Of a stretch of 64,000 nucleotides of DNA, positions 41,471-49,658 are shown piece after piece. Below the pieces are notes generated by a model. That model saw nothing but the letters and a program-made list of their open reading frames with translations, ran no database searches and was not told the DNA's origin. A program made the translations under genes and the position numbers. The stretch's first letter is position 1, and every line of letters starts with the position of its first letter. The DNA is from SCUD01 sp036824505 (GTDB taxonomy: Bacteria > Pseudomonadota > Gammaproteobacteria > Steroidobacterales > Steroidobacteraceae): NCBI GenBank assembly GCA_036824505.1, contig DAITAA010000013.1, forward strand, positions 15,596 through 79,595, in the 5' to 3' direction.

Positions 41471-41893
41471 TCACTCGAATGCCGGTCGCCCGCGCAGGCG
41501 CTTGATGTCCTTGCGCTGGCGCTTGCCCTCGAGCCGGCGAATACGGGCACCTCGCGTGGGCCTCGTCGGCTTGCGGATCTTCGGCACCCTGCGTGCGCGC
41601 TCGATCAATTCGGCGAGCCGGGAGAGCGCATCACGTCGGTTGGCTTCGCGGCTGCGATGCCGATGCGCTTCGAGCACGATCTCATCCAGCAGCGTCAACC
41701 GGCGGCCTGCCATTGCCCGCAGCCTTTGCCTGCCTGCTTCGTCGAGCAGAGTTGTTGCACCGACGTTGAACCGCAACTCGCAGGCCGTCGCGACCTTGTT
41801 GACGTTCTGGCCGCCGGGACCCGGGCTACGCACGTAACTGAGCGCGTATTCGTGCTCGGGGATGTGCGGGCGCGCCGCGCCGGCGTTGGTCAC
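41471..41893 (-). CDS. arfB: Peptidyl-tRNA hydrolase ArfB (ribosome rescue)
   Basis: ArfB (YaeJ) releases nascent chains from stalled ribosomes without a stop codon. The GGQ motif (27-29, in SPGPGGQNVNK) and the basic C-terminal tail that enters the mRNA channel (TRPTRGARIRRLEGKRQRKDIKRL) are both present. Part of that tail is quoted only as a landmark. Length 140 is normal. The start is GTG 41893, two bases after the MscS stop, so it is the second gene of that operon. Confidence 0.93.
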   Translation of the reverse strand: MTNAGAARPHIPEHEYALSYVRSPGPGGQNVNKVATACELRFNVGATTLLDEAGRQRLRAMAGRRLTLLDEIVLEAHRHRSREANRRDALSRLAELIERARRVPKIRKPTRPTRGARIRRLEGKRQRKDIKRLRGRPAFE

Positions 41894-41895
41894 CG

Positions 41896-43242
41896 CTAAT
41901 CCTGGTGGTCGGAAGAGAACTTGATCGGCTGCGTCGGGAGCGGCGCCAGTTTCGACGCGGGTATGTTGCCCTCGAGGATCCTGATTTCGCGCTGCGCCGG
42001 CGGAATCGTCACGCCGTTCTCGCGGAACAGCGCCCAGATCCTGCGATTGACGTCGGAACGGATGTTGTTGACGCCCTCGGCCGGGTCGCCGATCCAGAAA
42101 CGCAGCTCGATCTCCATACCGAAGTCCCCGAACTGCAGCAGGCGCGTGACCGCAGGCGGGTCGCGAAGGATGCGCGGATGGTCGGCGGCCTCGAGCAGCA
42201 ATTTGAGGGCCAGCTCGGGGTCATCCTGGTAGCCGATGCGCACCGGCACATGCAGGCGCACCTTCGGGTGTCCGTAACTCCAGTTGATCAACGGGTTGGT
42301 GATGACATTCTGGTTCGGCACCAGTGTTGCCACGCCATCGCGATCGCGGATCACGATATGGCGGGCGCGCAGCTCCTCGACCCAGCCAAAACCGGTCGTG
42401 CTGGTTCCGGTGGTGCCGGTAAAGCTGATCACATCGCCCGGCTTGATCGAACGATCCAGCAACAGCACGAATCCGCTGACGAAATTCGCCGCAATCGCCT
42501 GCAGTCCGAAACCGAGGCCGAGGCCGATCGCGCCTGAAAACACGGTCAGCGCAGTCAGGTCGACGCCCGAGGCCTGCAGACCCAGCAAAGCACCGAAGCC
42601 GATCAGCAATGCATGAACGAACTTGCCGATTCCGATGCGCGTCGAGAGCGCCAGTTCCTCGATCATGTTGATGCGCCGGTCGATCCAGCGCGCGACCCAG
42701 ACGCTCGCAACCACGAACAGGGTGACTGTGGCGATCGCCTTCAGGACGGACCAGATCGTGACGCGCGTCGAGCCCGCCGACAGGCCGATGGATTCGAGCG
42801 CTACCACGATCGTGTCCAGCCAGCCCATCAACTGCGCCCCGGCGACCAGCCAGATCAGGAGCGTGACCCGCAGTTCCCAGGCCTTGATGCGCAAGCCCCG
42901 GCCCAGCGACAGGCGCAGCAGGAACACCAGCAGGCGGATCACCGCCAGCGCGATAAGCAGCAGCCACGCGGCATCGATTCCGGCGGTCGGCTGACCCGAC
43001 GCAAGCAGCAGCCGACGGGCAGTGACGATGATCAGCAGGCCCAGCAGGTACGGCAGGATGATGACCACCACGTCGATTGCGGGGCCGCGCGGACTCGTGC
43101 CGGTGTCCGGACGCGACAGATACCAGCGCCGGCCGAGCAGGACGCCGAGAAGCACGACGACGAAGACGGTGGCGATGGCCAGGACCTGCGCTGCGCCGGC
43201 GTCCTTCAACAGGCGAAACACCGTGCTGACGAACTCATCCAT
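41896..43242 (-). CDS. Mechanosensitive ion channel, MscS family
   Basis: This 448-residue inner-membrane channel has several N-terminal helices (from residue 17) preceding the pore helix (ALTVFSGAIGLGLGFGLQ, with Gly/Ala packing), the beta domain (DRSIKPGDVISF) and the alpha/beta vestibule. It should open under membrane tension to release solutes. A TAAGTT hexamer lies 6 bases before ATG 43242 and no Shine-Dalgarno sequence is seen. arfB follows after two bases. Confidence 0.93.
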   Translation of the reverse strand: MDEFVSTVFRLLKDAGAAQVLAIATVFVVVLLGVLLGRRWYLSRPDTGTSPRGPAIDVVVIILPYLLGLLIIVTARRLLLASGQPTAGIDAAWLLLIALAVIRLLVFLLRLSLGRGLRIKAWELRVTLLIWLVAGAQLMGWLDTIVVALESIGLSAGSTRVTIWSVLKAIATVTLFVVASVWVARWIDRRINMIEELALSTRIGIGKFVHALLIGFGALLGLQASGVDLTALTVFSGAIGLGLGFGLQAIAANFVSGFVLLLDRSIKPGDVISFTGTTGTSTTGFGWVEELRARHIVIRDRDGVATLVPNQNVITNPLINWSYGHPKVRLHVPVRIGYQDDPELALKLLLEAADHPRILRDPPAVTRLLQFGDFGMEIELRFWIGDPAEGVNNIRSDVNRRIWALFRENGVTIPPAQREIRILEGNIPASKLAPLPTQPIKFSSDHQD

Positions 43243-43287
43243 CGTGTGAACTTACCACTGATCGTGCGCCCGCCGCCCGCTGCGGCA

Positions 43288-43509
43288 TCAGGCATTCAGG
43301 TCCGGTATCAGCTCGCTTTCGAGCCGCATGATCTGGTCTTTCAGCATCAGCTTCCGTTTCTTGAGGCGCCGCAGTTGCAACTCGTCGACATAAATAGCCA
43401 TCGACAGCCGGCCAATCACGTCGTCGAGGTCGCGATGCTCGATGCGCAGTTCCCGCAGGCGCTGCATCCGCTCGAATAGCTGGGTGTTGACCTTGTCGTC
43501 GTCCGTCAT
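43288..43509 (-). CDS. DUF465/YdcH family small protein
   Basis: This 73-residue protein is almost entirely alpha-helical and charged, ending in LKKRKLMLKDQIMRLESEL, a conserved tail in DUF465 proteins. The function of the family is unknown. ATG 43509 overlaps the stop of the PHP gene (ATGA), so it is the last gene of the cysQ-DUF3301-PHP operon. Confidence 0.85.
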   Translation of the reverse strand: MTDDDKVNTQLFERMQRLRELRIEHRDLDDVIGRLSMAIYVDELQLRRLKKRKLMLKDQIMRLESELIPDLNA

Positions 43510-44378
43510 GCCGGCTCGGCGTCGGTCTCGAATGCGGGAAAAGGCGGCCCCAACCACACCGGTCGGACCGACCCCGGAAGCTTAGCCAAACGCCCGGGCG
43601 GATTCCACGGTATCGCGGGGTCGTGGAAATCAGATCCGACCGAACCCTCGAGACCGCAGCGCGTCGCCAGCGATATCGCCTGGTCGGCGTTGCGGATACC
43701 TCCGCCCCCGGTGATGACCTCGATGCCCCGGCCGCCGGCGACCGAGAATTCGGCGCAAAGCTCGCGCAGCCCGCCGGCAGACAGCGGATAGCGCAGCGGG
43801 TGCGCGATGACCGCGCTGCCGCCGGCAGCCACGATCCAGCCCGTCGCTTCCGCGAGCGACGGCCAATTCGCGGCCACATATCCGGGGCGGCCGCGCGCCA
43901 GCCATTGATCGAATGCCGCTGCCACATCACGCGCGGTGCCCAGCGTGACGAGCGCGCGGGCGAAGTGCATGCGGGTTGGCAGCGGGCCTGCCTTTCGCAC
44001 CATTTCGAGCGCGGCAGCGCCCGGGGCTCCAGCCGCATCGAGGCGGATGGCGACCTGCAGGGCACGCTCAAGCCTGATCGTCTGAAGCTCGCGCAATCCG
44101 CTCACCAGCGGCGCGGCCAGCGGATCGATTGCGAGGCCCAGCACGTGCAATGTGCGTCCTCGCCAGTCAACCGACAGTTCGACACCCGCAACCAGCGTGA
44201 CACCGAGGCGTCGTGCGGCCGCCCCTGCTTCCTCGATGCCCGCGATCGTGTCGTGATCGGTCAAAGCCATGAAGCGGACACCGCAATCTGAGGCGTGGGC
44301 AACCAGCGCAGCCGGCTCGAGCACGCCGTCGGAGGCTCTGGAATGCAGGTGCAGATCCACGGGCGATTGCGGATTCAT
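43506..44378 (-). CDS. PHP-domain phosphoesterase, RnmA/YciV (TrpH) family
   Basis: This 290-residue protein has PHP metal motifs: DLHLHSRASDG (8-18), ALTDHDT near 38, GVELSVDW near 65 and a late GSDFHDP. Characterised relatives are 5'-3' exoribonucleases that trim rRNA 5' ends and also dephosphorylate 3',5'-bisphosphates such as pAp. It overlaps DUF3301 upstream and DUF465 downstream by ATGA and shares the operon with cysQ, another pAp phosphatase. Confidence 0.9.
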   Translation of the reverse strand: MNPQSPVDLHLHSRASDGVLEPAALVAHASDCGVRFMALTDHDTIAGIEEAGAAARRLGVTLVAGVELSVDWRGRTLHVLGLAIDPLAAPLVSGLRELQTIRLERALQVAIRLDAAGAPGAAALEMVRKAGPLPTRMHFARALVTLGTARDVAAAFDQWLARGRPGYVAANWPSLAEATGWIVAAGGSAVIAHPLRYPLSAGGLRELCAEFSVAGGRGIEVITGGGGIRNADQAISLATRCGLEGSVGSDFHDPAIPWNPPGRLAKLPGSVRPVWLGPPFPAFETDAEPA

Positions 44379-44686
44379 GCGGCTCTCGGCCCCAGGCCAA
44401 CCGTGTCGAGCGAGTTTCCGGCAAGCACGACAAAGCCGCGGCGCCGGTTGAAGCCGTCCTCCGTGTAATCGAATACATACGTGCGCTGCCAGACGAGCGG
44501 CGCATCGCCATGCCGGACCAGCTTCAGGCGGTGTATCGATACGGTTCCATCGAGCAACTGGACCTGGGCACCTGCGCAGGTTTCCATCGCCACGCGGTTT
44601 GCATGCTCACGCGCTGCAAGGCTCGAATGCCAGAACATCCCGAGGATTGCCAGCAGCGCCACGCCAAGCAGCAGCTCCCAGCTCAT
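44375..44686 (-). CDS. DUF3301 family membrane-anchored protein
   Basis: This 103-residue protein has one N-terminal membrane helix (LLLGVALLAILGMFW) and a soluble domain with the conserved LVRHGDAPLVWQRTYVFDYTEDG stretch (quoted in part as a landmark). The function of DUF3301 is unknown. It overlaps both neighbours by ATGA in the cysQ operon. Confidence 0.85.
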   Translation of the reverse strand: MSWELLLGVALLAILGMFWHSSLAAREHANRVAMETCAGAQVQLLDGTVSIHRLKLVRHGDAPLVWQRTYVFDYTEDGFNRRRGFVVLAGNSLDTVGLGPRAA

Positions 44687-45483
44687 TGCACCATTGCCAG
44701 CCAGTCGGTGCCCGGGTCCGCATAGACGATGAAATGTGGATTCAGGACATCGTCGCCCTTGTTATAGGAAAGTGGCTTGCCGTTCAGTTGCAGTACCTGA
44801 GCACCGGCCTGCTCGGCCACGCATTGGCCCGCTGCAGTGTCCCATTCGGAGGTCGGGCCCAGGCGGGGATACACATCGGCGAGGCCTTCTGCGACCAGGC
44901 ATATCTTCAGCGAACTTCCGACCTCGACGAACTCGTGCGGCCCGACCCGGGCGAGGAAGCGGTCGAGCGAGCTGCCACGATGGGAACGGCTGCCGACCAC
45001 GCGGACCGGACCGGAGCTCCGCGGCACGACGTGAATCGGACGGCCCGCCGCGGCGGCATCGGAGCGGAATGCGCCGATTCCCTCGGCGGCATAATAATCA
45101 CGCTCCAGAGCGGGAGCGTGCACGACGCCGAGCACCGGACGGTGCTTGTGAACCAGTGCGATATTGACGGTGAATTCCCCGTTGCGCTGGATGAATTCCT
45201 TTGTGCCGTCCAACGGATCGACGACCCAGAGCCAGTCCCACGCAGCGCGTTTTGCATAGGGCGCCTGGCTCGATTCCTCCGATAGCACGGGAATCTCGGG
45301 CGTGAGCCGGCGCAGGCCGGCAAGTATCAGCCGCTCGGACTGCAGATCGGCTTCAGTCAGCGGCGAGCGGTCGTCTTTCTCCTTGACGGTGAACGACGCT
45401 GCATAGACTCCGAGAATCGCGTGACCCGCCTCGCGGGCAAGCACGGTCACATCAAGCAGCAGCCGGTGCAGGTCAGGGATCAT
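44683..45483 (-). CDS. cysQ: 3'(2'),5'-bisphosphate nucleotidase CysQ
   Basis: CysQ hydrolyses pAp, a by-product of sulfate assimilation and acyl-carrier-protein loading, to AMP. The inositol-phosphatase fold is clear: E in LSEESSQ (near 70), the metal motif DPLDGTKEF (near 90) and the late SEWDTAAGQCVAEQAG. Length 266 is normal. GGAG lies 5 bases before ATG 45483. It heads a four-gene ATGA-linked operon and is divergent from the HAD gene with only 37 bases between starts. Confidence 0.95.
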   Translation of the reverse strand: MIPDLHRLLLDVTVLAREAGHAILGVYAASFTVKEKDDRSPLTEADLQSERLILAGLRRLTPEIPVLSEESSQAPYAKRAAWDWLWVVDPLDGTKEFIQRNGEFTVNIALVHKHRPVLGVVHAPALERDYYAAEGIGAFRSDAAAAGRPIHVVPRSSGPVRVVGSRSHRGSSLDRFLARVGPHEFVEVGSSLKICLVAEGLADVYPRLGPTSEWDTAAGQCVAEQAGAQVLQLNGKPLSYNKGDDVLNPHFIVYADPGTDWLAMVQ

Positions 45484-45508
45484 GGCGTCTCCGGGGTGGC
45501 GCGCGTTA

Positions 45509-45514
45509 TATCAT
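45509..45514 (+). promoter_or_regulatory. -10-like TATCAT 6 nt before the HAD nucleotidase
   Basis: TATCAT (5 of 6) ends exactly 6 bases before GTG 45521, with no Shine-Dalgarno sequence. The same segment read on the other strand (TATGATATAAC) could serve the divergent cysQ gene. This suggests a leaderless HAD transcript. Confidence 0.4.
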
Positions 45515-45520
45515 AGGCCC

Positions 45521-46234
45521 GTGAAGAACACCTTCGTGGTTCCGGACTGGTCATCCATCGATACCGTACTGCTGGACCTGGACGGCACGCTGCTCGACCT
45601 CGAGTTCGATATCCATTTCTGGCAGGAATGGGTTCCCCGGCATTATGCACAGAGCCGGCGCATGCCGATTGAGGAGGCGCGCAGGGTCATGAAGCCGATG
45701 TTCGAGGCGGCTCACGGCACACTCGACTGGTATTGCATCGATTACTGGAGCCAGGCACTTGCGCTCGATATCGCGGCGCTGAAGCGTACGGCAAGACACC
45801 GGATCGCCTGGCTTCCCATGGCGCGGGAGTTCCTCGCGAAACTGCGCGCCGCAGGACGGCGGATCGTACTGGTGACCAACGCGCATCCGGAAACATTCGC
45901 AATCAAGGATGCGCATCTCGGTGTTCGTCGCGAGTTCCACGCCGTCTATTCTTCGCACGATCTGGGCGAAGCCAAGGAAAGCGCCGCATTCTGGCCCAGG
46001 CTCGCCGCGCAGGAGCCCTTCAATGCCAAACGCACGCTGTTTGCCGACGACAGCCTGCCGGTGCTGCGTGCGGCGCGAGCGCACGGCATCGAATGGCTGT
46101 ACGCAATACGCCGGCCCGACAGTCGCGCGCCGTCGCGGGCGGTGAGGGATTTCCCGGGCGTCGATTCCGTCCATGAACTGGCGCAGGGGCTTGCGCCACC
46201 GCTCGCCGCGAGTCAGCCGGCCGGCGGTGCCTGA
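45521..46234 (+). CDS. HAD-family nucleotidase (YrfG / GMP-IMP nucleotidase-like)
   Basis: The 237-residue HAD hydrolase has nucleophile motif DLDGT (D19, D21), motif II VTNAHPET, motif III lysine in the KESAAFW region and motif IV FADDS. The DGTLLDLEFDIHFWQEWVP cap entry is typical of YrfG-type purine nucleotidases. GTG 45521 is chosen over ATG 45482, which would overlap the divergent cysQ start. A perfect hairpin (GGCCCGC-TGC-GCGGGCC, 46235-46251) begins right after its stop, inside the convergent rhlB 3' end. Confidence 0.88.
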   Translation: MKNTFVVPDWSSIDTVLLDLDGTLLDLEFDIHFWQEWVPRHYAQSRRMPIEEARRVMKPMFEAAHGTLDWYCIDYWSQALALDIAALKRTARHRIAWLPMAREFLAKLRAAGRRIVLVTNAHPETFAIKDAHLGVRREFHAVYSSHDLGEAKESAAFWPRLAAQEPFNAKRTLFADDSLPVLRAARAHGIEWLYAIRRPDSRAPSRAVRDFPGVDSVHELAQGLAPPLAASQPAGGA

Positions 46235-47664
46235 GGCCCGCTGCGCGGGCCGCCACCATGCCGGCGTCGCCGCCGCCGCTTCCTGGCGGGTGGCACATCG
46301 TCGGTCGGGACTGCAATTGGCGCGACCGCCTGGCTTTCAACGCGTTCCGTTCGAATCGGGGCCTGCGCACGTGATCTGTCCCCCTGGCGTGCCGGCCGGC
46401 CTTGCTGGTGGCCGCGCCAGTGGCGTGGCGGCGGTGCCGGACCGTCTTCCTCGTTTTCTTCCTGGCGCGGCGCAAAATGCCCGGACCTCAGTTCCGGCAA
46501 TTCCGCGGCGTCAAAGCTTCCGACCGGAATGCGCATGCCGATGAATGCCTCGATTTCAGGCAGCGACTCGACATATTGCTCGCAGCCGAAACTGACCGCA
46601 TCGCCGGCCGCCCCGGCGCGTGCGGTACGGCCGATGCGGTGGACGTAATCCTGCGCGTCCTGGGGCAGGTCGTAATTGAACACGTGGCTGACGTCCGGTA
46701 TGTGCAGGCCGCGCGCTGCGACGTCCGTCGCAACCAGCACCGCGAGCTTGCCTTCATGGAACTCACGCAGCATGCGCATGCGCTTGCGCTGCGGGACGTC
46801 GCCTGACATCGCGGATGCAACGATGCCATTCGCGAGCAAGACCCGTTCGAGCCGCTCGGCAAGCCGCTTGGTATTGACGAAGACCATCGTGCGCGTCGCG
46901 TCAGTCTTGCGCAGGAAGTGGACCAGCAGCGGGGCCTTTTCCTCCATCGCCGGGTAGTAGATGACCTGGCGCACACGGTCGGTGGTGACGCGCTCGGGCT
47001 CGATGCGGATCAGCTCCGGGTCATTCATGTGCTCGTACGCGAGCTCGAGCACCCGGTGCGACAAGGTCGCGGAAAACAGCATGTTCAGCCGGTATTCCGG
47101 CGCCGGAAGCCGGCGCAGCAGATAGCGGATGTCCTTGATGAAGCCAAGGTCGAACATCCGGTCGGCTTCATCGAGGACCATGACCTGCACGTGATGCAGG
47201 TCGAAGACGTGCTGCTTGTAGTAGTCGATGATGCGACCTGGCGTGCCGATCAGCACGTCGACGCCCGCCTGCAGCTCCCGGCGCTGCTTGTCGTAATCGA
47301 CGCCGCCGTAGGCAAGACCCAGGCCCAGGCCGGTGTACTGCCCCAGGAGCTCCGCGTCGCGATGGATCTGGATCGCGAGCTCGCGCGTCGGTGCGAGCAC
47401 CAGGGCGCGCGGCGAGGAGACGGGCCGGTCCGCCGAGGCGGGGTAGCGCAGCAGATGGTTGTAAAGCGCCACCAGGAATGCGGCGGTTTTGCCCGTGCCG
47501 GTCTGCGCCTGGCCTGCCACATCGAGGCCCGCCAGCGCCCGTGGCAGCGCCTCGGCCTGGATCGGGGTGCAGCGTTCGAAGCCCGCATCAGCGATGCCGC
47601 GGGCCACGGATTCGGGTAATTGCAGGCCGGTGAACGAGATTTCCGAGAATTGCTGTTCCGTCAC
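46213..47664 (-). CDS. rhlB: DEAD-box ATP-dependent RNA helicase RhlB
   Basis: RhlB unwinds RNA for degradosome-linked mRNA decay. Motifs: Q motif FERCTPIQAEAL, Walker A AQTGTGKT (53-60), DEAD (165-168), SAT in FSATLSH, and the HRIGRTARAGAAG C-terminal motif VI. A basic, low-complexity tail follows residue 400. Length 483 is a little longer than E. coli. It uses GTG 47664, which overlaps the stop of a tiny frame (MNATVVAK) with a ribosome-binding site upstream. Its 3' end overlaps the convergent HAD gene by 22 bases. Confidence 0.94.
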   Translation of the reverse strand: MTEQQFSEISFTGLQLPESVARGIADAGFERCTPIQAEALPRALAGLDVAGQAQTGTGKTAAFLVALYNHLLRYPASADRPVSSPRALVLAPTRELAIQIHRDAELLGQYTGLGLGLAYGGVDYDKQRRELQAGVDVLIGTPGRIIDYYKQHVFDLHHVQVMVLDEADRMFDLGFIKDIRYLLRRLPAPEYRLNMLFSATLSHRVLELAYEHMNDPELIRIEPERVTTDRVRQVIYYPAMEEKAPLLVHFLRKTDATRTMVFVNTKRLAERLERVLLANGIVASAMSGDVPQRKRMRMLREFHEGKLAVLVATDVAARGLHIPDVSHVFNYDLPQDAQDYVHRIGRTARAGAAGDAVSFGCEQYVESLPEIEAFIGMRIPVGSFDAAELPELRSGHFAPRQEENEEDGPAPPPRHWRGHQQGRPARQGDRSRAQAPIRTERVESQAVAPIAVPTDDVPPARKRRRRRRHGGGPRSGPQAPPAG

Positions 47665-47687
47665 TTGGCTACTACTGTGGCATTCAT
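47661..47687 (-). CDS. Possible 8-aa leader peptide upstream of rhlB
   Basis: ATG AAT GCC ACA GTA GTA GCC AAG TGA encodes MNATVVAK. Its stop overlaps the rhlB GTG start (GTGA). GGAGG lies upstream, but with a long spacing. If translated, it would couple ribosomes to rhlB, which lacks its own Shine-Dalgarno sequence. The alternative is that the rhlB frame itself begins elsewhere. Confidence 0.25.
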   Translation of the reverse strand: MNATVVAK

Positions 47688-47907
47688 CTCTTGAAAAATT
47701 TCCTCCGACGCGCTACAAAAGCACCTGAGCAGCGCGGTTCCCCCGCTAACACCGCGTCCACCGGCACTCCCGAAGCGTCCCGAACAGGACCCCGGGCTTG
47801 TGCAAACACCCTGACAGGCAGCCAGAGTTCCAGCGCCAGAACCCCTATTGTGCCGTATCGGGCATTTGCCCGTCACCGATAAACCTCAGACCAGGAGAAA
47901 TGCCCGC

Positions 47908-48234
47908 GTGAGCGGAAATATCGTCCACACCACAGATGCCACCTTCGAGACCGATGTGCTGAAATCGGACCTGCCAGTCCTGCTCGATTTCTGGGCCGAA
48001 TGGTGCGGTCCCTGCAAGGCCATCGCCCCGATCCTCGACGACATCGCCAAGGATTATCAGGGCCGGATCAAGATCGCCAAGCTGAACATCGATGACAACC
48101 GCCAGACGCCCGTCAAGTACGGCGTGCGCGGCATCCCGACGCTGATCCTGTTCAAGAACGGCGCTCCCGAGGCGCAGCAGGTCGGCCTGGTCGGGAAGTC
48201 GAAGTTGGCGGCATTGCTGGACCAGCACCTGTGA
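47908..48234 (+). CDS. trxA: Thioredoxin TrxA
   Basis: This is a cytosolic disulfide reductase of 108 residues with active site WCGPC (32-36) in LDFWAEWCGPCKA and the cis-proline GIPTLILF. GTG 47908 is the start, with AGGAG 10 bases upstream; the ATG 47901 frame closes at once. The rho gene follows, and the trxA-rho pairing is a standard gammaproteobacterial arrangement. Confidence 0.95.
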   Translation: MSGNIVHTTDATFETDVLKSDLPVLLDFWAEWCGPCKAIAPILDDIAKDYQGRIKIAKLNIDDNRQTPVKYGVRGIPTLILFKNGAPEAQQVGLVGKSKLAALLDQHL

Positions 48235-48398
48235 GGGGCTATCTCGGCAATCAGTCGCGCAATCGCCAGAAGGGCCATCGCAATCGTGGCGGCGGCGGGC
48301 CGCGTCACGGCACTGAAGGGCTCCCGGTCGACGATCATGTCGAAGGCTCGGAAGGCGACACAATTTCACCGGAGGAGCTGGCCGCATCACGCAGCTCC

Positions 48399-49658
48399 AT
48401 GAACCTGACCGAGCTGAAGAACAAGCCGGTCCACGAACTGGTGACGATGGCCGAGTCCATGGGACTCGAGAACATGGCGCGCCAGCGCAAGCAGGACGTC
48501 ATCTTCTCGATCCTGAAAGCGCATGCGCGCAGCGGCGAGGACATCTACGGCGACGGCGTTCTCGAGATCCTGCAGGACGGCTTCGGGTTCCTGCGCTCGG
48601 CCGACAGTTCGTATCTGGCCGGTCCGGACGACATTTATATCAGCCCCAGCCAGATCCGGCGCTTCAACCTGCGCACCGGCGACACAATCTCCGGCCTGAT
48701 CCGCCCGCCAAAGGACGGTGAACGCTATTTCGCGCTGCTGAAAGTCGGCGAAATCAACTTCGACACACCGGAATCCGCCCGTCACAAGATCCTGTTCGAA
48801 AACCTGACGCCGCTGCATCCGACCAAGCGCCTGAAGCTTGAGCGCGGCAACGGCTCGACCGAGGACCTGACTGCGCGAATGATTGACCTGATGGCTCCGC
48901 TCGGCAAGGGCCAGCGCGGCCTGATCATCTCGCCGCCGAAGGCCGGCAAGACGATGCTGCTGCAGAACATCGCGACCTCAATCACCTGGAACCATCCAGA
49001 CCTCTACCTGATCGTGCTGCTGATCGATGAACGGCCCGAGGAAGTGACCGAGATGACCCGCACCGTGAAGGGCGAGGTCGTCGCGTCCACCTTCGACGAG
49101 CCGGCCAGCCGCCACGTGCAGGTCGCCGAGATGGTCATCGAGAAGGCCAAGCGCCTCGTCGAGCACAAGCGCGACGTGGTGATCCTGCTCGATTCCATCA
49201 CGCGCCTCGCGCGCGCCTACAACACTGTCGTGCCGAGCTCCGGCAAGGTGCTGACCGGCGGCGTGGACGCGAACGCACTGCAGCGGCCGAAGCGCTTCTT
49301 CGGCGCGGCGCGCAATGTGGAGGAGGGCGGGTCGCTGACCATCATCGCGACTGCGCTGATCGACACCGGGTCGCGCATGGACGACGTGATCTACGAGGAG
49401 TTCAAGGGCACCGGCAACAGCGAAATCCACCTCGACCGGCGGATTTCGGAGAAGCGCGTGTTCCCGGCCTTCAACATCAACCGTTCCGGCACGCGCCGCG
49501 AGGAACTGATCACGGCTCAGGACGAACTGGCCAAGATGTGGATCCTGCGCAAGCTCCTGCACCCGATGGATGAGCTTGCGGCGGTCGAGTTCCTGATCGA
49601 CAAGATGAAGGACACCAAGACCAACGCGGACTTCTTCGATTCGATGAAGCGCGGATGA
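48399..49658 (+). CDS. rho: Transcription termination factor Rho
   Basis: Rho is the hexameric RNA-dependent ATPase that ends transcription. ATG 48399 gives MNLTELKNKPVHELV and 419 residues, the same length as E. coli Rho. RNA-binding fold: GDGVLEILQDGFGFLRS. Walker A is in SPPKAGKTML; Walker B is VVILLDSITRLARAYN, followed by the Q/R loops. The frame is open back to a GTG at 48231 that overlaps the trxA stop, adding 56 residues with a basic Gly/Arg-rich then acidic stretch. Neither start has a strong ribosome-binding site, so an extended N-terminus is possible. Confidence 0.95.
   Translation: MNLTELKNKPVHELVTMAESMGLENMARQRKQDVIFSILKAHARSGEDIYGDGVLEILQDGFGFLRSADSSYLAGPDDIYISPSQIRRFNLRTGDTISGLIRPPKDGERYFALLKVGEINFDTPESARHKILFENLTPLHPTKRLKLERGNGSTEDLTARMIDLMAPLGKGQRGLIISPPKAGKTMLLQNIATSITWNHPDLYLIVLLIDERPEEVTEMTRTVKGEVVASTFDEPASRHVQVAEMVIEKAKRLVEHKRDVVILLDSITRLARAYNTVVPSSGKVLTGGVDANALQRPKRFFGAARNVEEGGSLTIIATALIDTGSRMDDVIYEEFKGTGNSEIHLDRRISEKRVFPAFNINRSGTRREELITAQDELAKMWILRKLLHPMDELAAVEFLIDKMKDTKTNADFFDSMKRG

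Noticed and set aside
46235..46251. Hairpin GGCCCGC-TGC-GCGGGCC as an intrinsic terminator
   Set aside because: It is a perfect stem right after the HAD stop, but no T-run follows on either strand and it lies inside the rhlB coding end.
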